Source of the DNA: QHVT01 sp036389275
GTDB lineage: Bacteria > Acidobacteriota > Thermoanaerobaculia > Gp7-AA8
Assembly (NCBI GenBank): GCA_036389275.1
Contig: DASVQE010000080.1
Coordinates: 1-64,000, forward strand
DNA length: 64,000 nucleotides
Direction of reading: 5' to 3'
The notes under the pieces are model-generated. The model saw only the letters and a list, made by a program, of their open reading frames with translations, had not been told where the DNA came from and made no database searches. Below, piece by piece: positions 58,729 through 64,000 of this stretch. A program made the translations under genes and the position numbers. Position 1 is the stretch's first letter, and each line of letters begins with the position of its first letter.

Positions 58729-59391
58729 ATGAACCGCGCCGCTCTCACGCTGCTCCTTCTCCTCGCCGCGCTGCCGGCCTTCGCCGAAGAGCTCACCTTC
58801 AAGGTGATCGGCATCGACTGCGCGGCCTGCGCGCCTCCGATCGTGAAGGCGCTCTCGGCCGTGCCGGGCGTCACGCGCGCCACGGTCGACGCGAAGAAGC
58901 AGACGGCCACGGTGACGCTCGCCGCCGGCGCCGATCGCGAGAAGCTGCGCGCCGCGGTGACGAACGCCGGCTTCGGCGCGGTCTTCCCGGGCGAGAAGGA
59001 GAGCGGCTTCGCGGCGCTGCCGGAGAGCGTCGTGCGCACGCTCGACATCACCGCGTACGACGGGAAGAAGCGCGTCGAGATCGCGAAGATCGTCGCGCCA
59101 GGCAAGGTCACGGTCGTCGATTTCTACGCCGACTGGTGCGGGCCGTGCCGCGTGCTCGAGGCGCGGTTGCAGCAGCTCATGGCGGGCGCGAAGCGCGATC
59201 TGGCGCTGCGCCGCGTGAACATCGGCCGTTGGGACAACGCCGCGGCGAAGCAGGCCACGAAAGAGTTTCGCGCCGAGGCGCTGCCGTACATCCGCGTGTA
59301 CGACGCGAAAGGACGATTCGTCGAGCAGGTGACGGGCGGCATGTGGGACGAGGTGCTGGCGGCGATCGAGAAGGCGGAGGCGGCGCGATGA
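58729..59391 (+). CDS. Exported HMA-thioredoxin fusion protein
   Basis: 220 residues from ATG 58729, with signal peptide (ALTLLLLLAALPAFAEE). Residues about 22-90 form a heavy-metal-associated domain with the metal-binding CAAC at 31-34; residues about 115-215 form a thioredoxin domain with WCGPC at 136-140 and a cis-Pro at P186. The fusion suggests a periplasmic metal-binding redox protein, for example in copper handling or cofactor delivery (inference). An upstream ATG at 58696 lacks the signal pattern. The stop overlaps the next gene's ATG (ATGA), so the two are coupled. Confidence 0.85.
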   Translation: MNRAALTLLLLLAALPAFAEELTFKVIGIDCAACAPPIVKALSAVPGVTRATVDAKKQTATVTLAAGADREKLRAAVTNAGFGAVFPGEKESGFAALPESVVRTLDITAYDGKKRVEIAKIVAPGKVTVVDFYADWCGPCRVLEARLQQLMAGAKRDLALRRVNIGRWDNAAAKQATKEFRAEALPYIRVYDAKGRFVEQVTGGMWDEVLAAIEKAEAAR

Positions 59392-60329
59392 AGCGCGCGC
59401 TGCTCGCGCTCCTGCTGCTCGCGCTGGCGCCGGCCGCATTCGCCTGACCGGCCTGAGCGAACCCCAACCTCTCCGGCGGAGAGGCGGACGTGATGGTCGC
59501 GCCGCAACAGTGGCGCGTCTCCTGGTCGGCGGCGTACGGGACGTTCTCGACGTCGCACGTGGCCGAGTGTCCGGACGTCGCGCCGGAGTGCGCGCAGACG
59601 ACCATCGAGCCGCACCTGCACCGCGCGCGTCTGGCGCTCACGCACTACGACCTCGGCGTGATGTACGGACTTCGGGAAGGATGGCAGCTCAACGCGACGC
59701 TGCCGTACGACGTGAAGGCGATGCACATCCGCTACACGACGCTTGCCGGCGAGCCGTTCATGCCGCCGTACGGCGACATCCATCACCGCACCGAAACGCT
59801 ACGCGGCATCGGCGACGCCAGCGTCGCGCTCGAGCATCGCATCGGCGAGTTCGTCGCGGGCGCCGGTCTCACGCTGCCGCTCGGACGCACCGAGCCCGAT
59901 CCGATCGTCCTCGGCCGCGAAGGAAAGCGGCACGAGCATCTGCAGTTCGGCAGCGGCACGTTCCAGCCGCGGCTCGCGCTGCAGTACGCGCACGGCGCGC
60001 TCTTCGCGCGGGTCGAGGCGCGGCTGAGCGTGGTCGAGAACGACGAGGGATTCCGCGCGCCGTCGACGTTCGTCTGGTCGCTCGGTCCGAACGTTCGCGC
60101 GCTGTCGCTCCGCTTCGAAGGGCAACACCAGACCATCGGCCGCTGGAGCGGCGAGATCGATGAAGGCAGCGGCTTCACGAACGGCGGCATTCGCGCCGCG
60201 TACGCGTTCCGCCTCGGCGCCTTCGGCGTGCAGCCGGGCGTCTACCGCGAGCTCTTCTCGCGCAGCCACGGCGACGAAACGTTTGCGCAGGGCACGACCT
60301 GGTCGCTCGCGGTGTCGCGCCGGTTTTGA
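59388..60329 (+). CDS. Envelope beta-barrel-like protein with two in-frame TGA codons (candidate UxxU selenoprotein)
   Basis: The ATG overlaps the HMA-thioredoxin stop and gives a signal peptide (MKRALLALLLLALAPAAFA). The same frame then reads TGA-Pro-Ala-TGA-Ala-Asn-Pro-Asn and runs open to 60329 (313 codons). The two TGAs are residues 20 and 23, right after the predicted cleavage site. From memory, related beta-barrel-like proteins start their mature chain with CxxC before NPN (ACAGCRNPNLP-like), so both TGAs replace conserved Cys. A hairpin follows. The mature part (LALTHYDLGVMYGLREGWQLNATLPYDVKAM, LTLPLGRTEPDPIVLGREGKRHEHLQFGSGTF) looks like an outer-membrane barrel. Alternatives: double nonsense decay, or a signal-less protein from ATG 59493. 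Confidence 0.6.
59468..59484 (+). promoter_or_regulatory. SECIS-like hairpin after the tandem TGA codons
   Basis: CCTCTCC (59468-59474) pairs perfectly with GGAGAGG (59478-59484) around a GGC loop. The loop starts 18 bases after the second TGA and 27 after the first, inside the spacing used by bacterial SECIS elements, and has G at the first two loop positions, as that model asks. The stem-loop is in the coding frame. Function is predicted only. Confidence 0.5.
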
Positions 60330-60332
60330 GCG

Positions 60333-61190
60333 TCAGCGCGCCAGCCAGTGGGCGATGCCGAGGACGAGCGCGCGGTTGTCGATGCCCGGCACGTTCATGC
60401 CCCACGGGCTGGTGGTGCCGTTCTCGGTGAAGAGCTGCGCGGAGAGCATGCCCATGTCGGCGGTGACGACGACGCGCCCGCGGCCGTAGCGCAGCGCGCC
60501 CGCTTGCGCGTTTCCGTCGACCGCGCCGCCGTCGTCATTCCGCGCCTGCGCGCCGGTGCGAATCAGGATCGTCGCGCCGCGCGGAAAGCGGAGCGCTTGT
60601 CCGCCGAAGACCATCACCCGTTGCGCGCCGGCGGTGATGGCGTGCGCGGCGAGCAGCCCGTTCTCGCGCGTAGCGACGACGTTCGACGGGTGCATGCGCG
60701 GCATGGCGTGCTCTGAGTCGACGACGACGCGCCGCGACGGCACGATGCCGAATGCCTCCGTCAGCGCCGCCTCGGCACTGGCGACCGGCTCGTGGTCGGT
60801 GAGCAGCAGCAGGCCGCCGCCGCGGCGGACCCAGTCGCGCACCGCCGCCACTTCGTCGGGCGTGAACGCCGGCGCGTTCGCGGCGGGATCGTCGAGCGGC
60901 GCGCCGAGCGCGCCGGCGATCACCAGCACGCGATACGGCGCGAGCGACCGCGCGGTGAAGCGCTCGCTGTTGGTCTCGATGCGAAAGCCGTCGTTCGCGA
61001 GCAGATCGGCGAAGGCCTTGTAGGTCGTCGACGTGCGGTGCACGTTGTGATGGCCTTCGTCGAACAGCAGCCGCGGATGCGAGCGTGCGTAGCGCGGCGA
61101 GGCCACGCGCGCGTCGAACTCCGGATCGGCCACCTGTTGCGCGGCGAGTCGGAACGAGAGCAGCAGCAGGACCGCGAACGTGCGTCTCAT
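60333..61190 (-). CDS. Exported GATase1-like (DUF4350-type) protein
   Basis: 285 residues with signal peptide (FAVLLLLSFRLAAQ). FDEGHHNVHRTSTTYKAFADLLANDGFRIETN and the following VLVIAGALGAP, AVRDWVRRGGGLLLLTDHEP and a C-terminal GRVVVTADMGMLSAQLF ... NRALVLGIAHWLAR form the glutamine-amidotransferase-like Rossmann pattern seen in DUF4350-type and related proteins that lack the amidotransferase Cys. Role unknown; non-enzymatic envelope sensing or binding is possible. It converges on the selenoprotein candidate with a three-base gap. Confidence 0.65.
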   Translation of the reverse strand: MRRTFAVLLLLSFRLAAQQVADPEFDARVASPRYARSHPRLLFDEGHHNVHRTSTTYKAFADLLANDGFRIETNSERFTARSLAPYRVLVIAGALGAPLDDPAANAPAFTPDEVAAVRDWVRRGGGLLLLTDHEPVASAEAALTEAFGIVPSRRVVVDSEHAMPRMHPSNVVATRENGLLAAHAITAGAQRVMVFGGQALRFPRGATILIRTGAQARNDDGGAVDGNAQAGALRYGRGRVVVTADMGMLSAQLFTENGTTSPWGMNVPGIDNRALVLGIAHWLAR

Positions 61191-61221
61191 ACAGCAAGAG
61201 ACGCTCGCGCGATGCCTCTCG

Positions 61222-61923
61222 TTAGACGCGCTGCAACGACGTCCGCTGCCGGCCGGATTCGTCGAAGTTTTCCGGCGCGAGCCAGCGCTCGAACTCCGCC
61301 TTGCGCGCCGGCCACTCGCGATCGAGGATCGAGAACCAGGCCGTGTCGCGATTGCGACCTTTGTAGACGAGGTGCTGGCGGAAGAGCCCTTCGTACGTGA
61401 AGCCGAGGCGCGCGGCGGCGAGGCGCGACGGCTCGTTGAGCGCGTCGCACTTCCACTCGTAGCGGCGGTAGCGGAGCTCGTCAAACACGCGCGACATCAT
61501 CAGCATCATCGACTCCGTCGCGGCCGGCGTGCGCTGCAGGCGCGGCGAGAAGTTGATGTGCCCGATCTCGATGACGCCGTTCGGCGGATCGATGCGCAGG
61601 TACGCGGCGACGCCGACCGCTTGGTTCGTGCGCGCGTCAACGATGGCGTGAAAGAACGGATCGTTCGTCGCGCTCATCTTCGTCAGCCACGTGCGATACG
61701 CGTCGAGATCGGTGAACGGCTCGCTGTTCAGATACGTCCAGTTGCGTCCCGTCGGGTCATCGAGATTCGCCTCGTGCAATTCGGCGGCGTGGCGGTCGAT
61801 GTCGAGAGGCTCGACGCGGCAGTAGCGGCCGAGCATAGGCGTGCGCGGCGGAAAGGCGCGCGGCATCCATCCTTCGACCGCGAAACCGACCGGCTGGCCG
61901 TGGGCGTTCAGGCGCTCGTTCAT
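61222..61923 (-). CDS. GNAT-family N-acetyltransferase (RimJ/RimL-like)
   Basis: 233 residues, cytoplasmic. Acetyl-CoA-dependent transferase pattern: FFHAIVDARTNQAVGVAAYLRID, VIEIGHINFSPRLQRTPAATESMMLMM, RRYEWKCDALNEPSRLAAARLGFTYEGLFRQHLVYKGRNRDTAWFSILD. The length and the tail order match the RimJ/RimL-type group that acetylates protein N-termini or small amines. The start ATG at 61923 lies close upstream of the divergent carrier-protein operon. Confidence 0.85.
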   Translation of the reverse strand: MNERLNAHGQPVGFAVEGWMPRAFPPRTPMLGRYCRVEPLDIDRHAAELHEANLDDPTGRNWTYLNSEPFTDLDAYRTWLTKMSATNDPFFHAIVDARTNQAVGVAAYLRIDPPNGVIEIGHINFSPRLQRTPAATESMMLMMSRVFDELRYRRYEWKCDALNEPSRLAAARLGFTYEGLFRQHLVYKGRNRDTAWFSILDREWPARKAEFERWLAPENFDESGRQRTSLQRV

Positions 61924-61997
61924 GCGCGGGACGATAGCACCGGCACAAGTCTTGCGGCGCGCCCAAGGCGCAGTTCGGCATTTGGGGATCGGAGAGC

Positions 61998-62255
61998 ATG
62001 CACGTCGACAAGGTGAGAGAGGTTGTCGGGCAGCACGGCCGTTTGAGCGTTCCGGTGGCGGAGCTGCGCGACGACAGCGATCTCTACAGCGCGGGTCTCA
62101 CATCACTGGCCACGGTCGGGCTGATGCTCGCCCTCGAGGAAGCGTTCGACATCGAGTTCCCCGACTCGATGCTCAGCCGCAAGACCTTCGGCAGCATCGC
62201 CTCGCTGGCGGCGGCGGTCGAAGAGTTGACCGGCGACCGTGCAGGTGTCGAATGA
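61998..62255 (+). CDS. Acyl/aminoacyl carrier protein
   Basis: 85 residues with the carrier-protein fold: DDSDLYSAGLTSLATVGLMLALEEAFDIEFPDSMLSR. Ser36 in LTSL is the predicted 4'-phosphopantetheine site (the canonical DSL is varied to TSL). The stop overlaps the acyl-CoA dehydrogenase start by four bases (ATGA). With the ligase two genes on, it probably carries an amino acid or acyl group on its pantetheine arm. Confidence 0.88.
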   Translation: MHVDKVREVVGQHGRLSVPVAELRDDSDLYSAGLTSLATVGLMLALEEAFDIEFPDSMLSRKTFGSIASLAAAVEELTGDRAGVE

Positions 62256-63442
62256 CGGTGACGCGGCCGCAGCCGGTCTCCGGCGTCGACTTTGCTGCGT
62301 TGCTGGGCGAGGTGCGCGAGCTCGGACAGAGCGTGGTCGCGCCGGCCGCGAATGACGTCGACGCCGCGGCGCGCTTTCCGCGCGAAGCCTTCGACGCGTT
62401 GCGCGAGCGGCAGCTTCTCAGCGCCTACATTCCGCGCGACCTCGGCGGCATGGGTCTGAGCATCGTCGAGATCGCGCGCATCTGCGAGACGCTCGCGCAC
62501 TACTGCGCGTCGACGGCCATGATCTTCGCGATGCACCAGATCCAGGTGGCGTGCATCGTCCATCACGGCCGCAGCTCCTCCTACTTCGAAAAGTATCTGC
62601 GCGCGCTGGTCGACGAGCAGTGGCTGATCGCCTCGGCCACGACGGAGCTCGGCGTCGGCGGCGATCTCCGCTCGAGCATCTGCGCCGTCGAAGTCGAAGG
62701 CGAGCGTTTCCGCCTGACGAAAAAAGCGCCGGTGATCTCGTACGGCGAGCACGCCGACTACATCCTGATCACCAGCCGCCGCGCGCCCGACGCCGCGGCC
62801 TCGGACCAGGTGGCCGTGCTGGTGAATCGCCGCGAGGCGCAGCTCGAGCCGATCTCGACGTGGGACACGCTCGGCTTCCGCGGCACCTGCAGCTCCGGCT
62901 TCGTGGTGACGTCGGAAGGCGCGGCCGAACAGATCCTGAACACGCCCTTCGACGACGTGCTGAGCCAGACCATGCATCCGGTCTCGCACATCGTCTGGTC
63001 GTCCCTCTGGCTCGGCATCGCCTCCGAGGCGGTAGGTCGCGCGCGCGCGTTCGCGCGGGCCGAGGCGCGCAAGAATCCGTATCCGAGCCCCTCGATCCTG
63101 CGTCTCGCGGAAGTCGACGTGCAGCTCGGCAACATGCGCAACACCGTTCACTCGACGGCCGCCGAGTACGCGCGCATGCTCGCCGCCGACTTGGACATCG
63201 ACGCCTATCGCGCCTTCTCCTTCGGCACGCGCGTGAACAACCTGAAAGTCTCCGCCTCGCAGCTCGTCGTCGACATCGTGCAGCGGGCCATGATCATCTG
63301 CGGCATCTCCGGCTATCGCAACGACTCGAAGTTCACGCTGGCGCGGCATCTGCGCGACGCGTACGGCGCGGCGCTGATGGTCAACAACGACCGCATCCTC
63401 GCTCACAACGCCACCATGCTCCTGGCCCTGAAGGAGACCTGA
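62252..63442 (+). CDS. Acyl-CoA dehydrogenase-family flavoprotein
   Basis: 396 residues. FAD-dependent acyl-CoA dehydrogenase fold: N-terminal helices (AYIPRDLGGMGLSIVEIARICETLAHYCASTAM), the middle beta domain (SATTELGVGGDLRSSICAVEVEGERFRLTKKAPVISYGEHADYILI, VAVLVNRREAQLEPISTWDTLGFRGTCSSGFVV), and a C-terminal helical bundle. Between a carrier protein and an amino acid:carrier-protein ligase, it may oxidise a carrier-bound amino-acyl or acyl substrate rather than act in fatty-acid breakdown (inference). Its stop shares one base with the next start (TGATG). Confidence 0.88.
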   Translation: MTVTRPQPVSGVDFAALLGEVRELGQSVVAPAANDVDAAARFPREAFDALRERQLLSAYIPRDLGGMGLSIVEIARICETLAHYCASTAMIFAMHQIQVACIVHHGRSSSYFEKYLRALVDEQWLIASATTELGVGGDLRSSICAVEVEGERFRLTKKAPVISYGEHADYILITSRRAPDAAASDQVAVLVNRREAQLEPISTWDTLGFRGTCSSGFVVTSEGAAEQILNTPFDDVLSQTMHPVSHIVWSSLWLGIASEAVGRARAFARAEARKNPYPSPSILRLAEVDVQLGNMRNTVHSTAAEYARMLAADLDIDAYRAFSFGTRVNNLKVSASQLVVDIVQRAMIICGISGYRNDSKFTLARHLRDAYGAALMVNNDRILAHNATMLLALKET

Positions 63443-64000
63443 TGACCGTCGCCGCCGATCCGTATCAGAGCTATCTCTCCGAGCTGGTCGAGGCGCGGCT
63501 GCTCATCCCGTCGGGAGTGCGCGGCGTGTACGGGCTGGCCGGCGCGTTCGAGGCGGTGCTGGAAGGCTTCGACGCGTACGTCTCGCGCAACACCGCGGAG
63601 TCGCAGCCGGAAGTGATCCGCTTTCCGCCGCTGCTCAGCCGCAAGAGCTATCAGCAGACCGATCACCTCGAGACGTTCCCGAACCTGATGGGATCGGTGC
63701 ACAGTTTCATGGGCAACGAGCGGCAGCTCCTCGAGCTGGCCAGCGCGAAGGCGGAAGGAAAGGACTGGAGCGGCCATCTGAGCGCGACCGACGTGATGAT
63801 GACGCCGGCGGTCTGCTATCCGCTGTATCCCACCGTCACCGGCACGCTGCCCGAGGGCGGACGGACGGTCGACCTGCGCGGCTTCGTCTTTCGTCACGAG
63901 CCGTCGGACGATCCGGCGCGCTTGCAGGCGTTCCGGATGCACGAGCTGGTGCGGCTCGGCACGCCCGACCAGGCGCTCGCGCATCGCGACCACTGGATCG
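63442..64000 (+). CDS. Amino acid--[carrier protein] ligase, partial (cut by window end)
   Basis: First 186 residues of a class II synthetase-like protein. Seen: FMGNERQLLELASAKAEGKDWSGHLSATDVMMTPAVCYPLYPTVTG, VDLRGFVFRHEPSDDPARLQAFRMHELVRLGTPDQ. The Cys125/Glu168 spacing fits the zinc site of the atypical seryl-tRNA-synthetase-like aa:CP ligases described from Bradyrhizobium, which activate glycine or alanine and load it on a carrier protein instead of tRNA. The ACP gene two genes upstream is the likely acceptor. The 3' half lies outside the window. Confidence 0.82.
   Translation, partial: MTVAADPYQSYLSELVEARLLIPSGVRGVYGLAGAFEAVLEGFDAYVSRNTAESQPEVIRFPPLLSRKSYQQTDHLETFPNLMGSVHSFMGNERQLLELASAKAEGKDWSGHLSATDVMMTPAVCYPLYPTVTGTLPEGGRTVDLRGFVFRHEPSDDPARLQAFRMHELVRLGTPDQALAHRDHWI

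Noticed and set aside
59493..60329. Plain cytoplasmic protein starting at ATG 59493
   Set aside because: Possible, but it would leave a perfect in-frame signal peptide and coupled ATG unexplained and give a barrel-like protein no export signal; kept as the main alternative in the feature entry.

Overview
The window is GC-rich, densely coded chromosomal DNA from a Gram-negative bacterium. It has a secretin, a TonB-dependent receptor, RHS proteins and outer-membrane-type signal peptides. A hybrid PilMNO/GspDEF assembly cluster, secreted VWRDERG-type propeller proteins, a RecN/TsaC housekeeping block and a sigma-factor relic whose C-terminal half recalls acidobacterial relatives make an Acidobacteriota-like source the best guess. 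This is inference; no rRNA or tRNA gene is visible to anchor it.

0-13 kb: housekeeping and envelope genes. A HemQ-like chlorite-dismutase-family protein is divergent from the Mg2+ transporter MgtE. Two tandem paralogous secreted propeller-like proteins follow, then TsaC/Sua5 with RecN, a lipoprotein-like L,D-transpeptidase, an M16 peptidase and a small Cys-rich secreted protein. A palindromic array of 8-mer repeats sits between the transpeptidase and peptidase genes.

13-23.5 kb (minus strand): an 11-gene type II secretion/type IV pilus-like operon. In transcription order it encodes a pseudopilin, GspF, GspE, PilM, PilN, PilO, a PilP/GspC-like protein with a thrombospondin-3-like motif, a secretin with a cohesin-like tail, and three more pseudopilins. 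No prepilin peptidase is in view.

24-41 kb: an accessory island. A frameshifted sigma-factor relic with a coupled zinc-finger (ZAS-like) gene is followed by two paralogous HNH-type proteins and a 3,468-residue protein with FN3 modules, a long beta-rich centre and more than 1,300 residues of short Ala-rich helical repeats. Converging on it is an operon of a macro-like protein that carries three of the same repeats, a macro-like/ADP-ribosyltransferase protein, a small DUF6508-like protein and a secreted metallophosphoesterase. I read this as a candidate inter-organism conflict or surface system. The ADP-ribosyltransferase R-S-E signature and the shared repeat are its best-supported links.

41-53.7 kb: an RHS toxin-like protein, a 3,054-residue RHS-derived surface protein that swaps the usual core for Ig, discoidin and LamG modules, a small exported protein, and an orphan pseudopilin closely related to one in the 14 kb cluster.

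53.7-64 kb: a periplasmic binding protein, a half-size GDT1 cation exporter, a TonB receptor, a subtilase, an HMA-thioredoxin fusion, and a coupled envelope protein whose reading frame holds two in-frame TGA codons spaced as a CxxC motif directly before a hairpin. That last gene is a candidate UxxU selenoprotein. Then come a GATase-like protein, a GNAT acetyltransferase, and a carrier protein/acyl-CoA dehydrogenase/amino acid:carrier-protein ligase operon that runs off the end.
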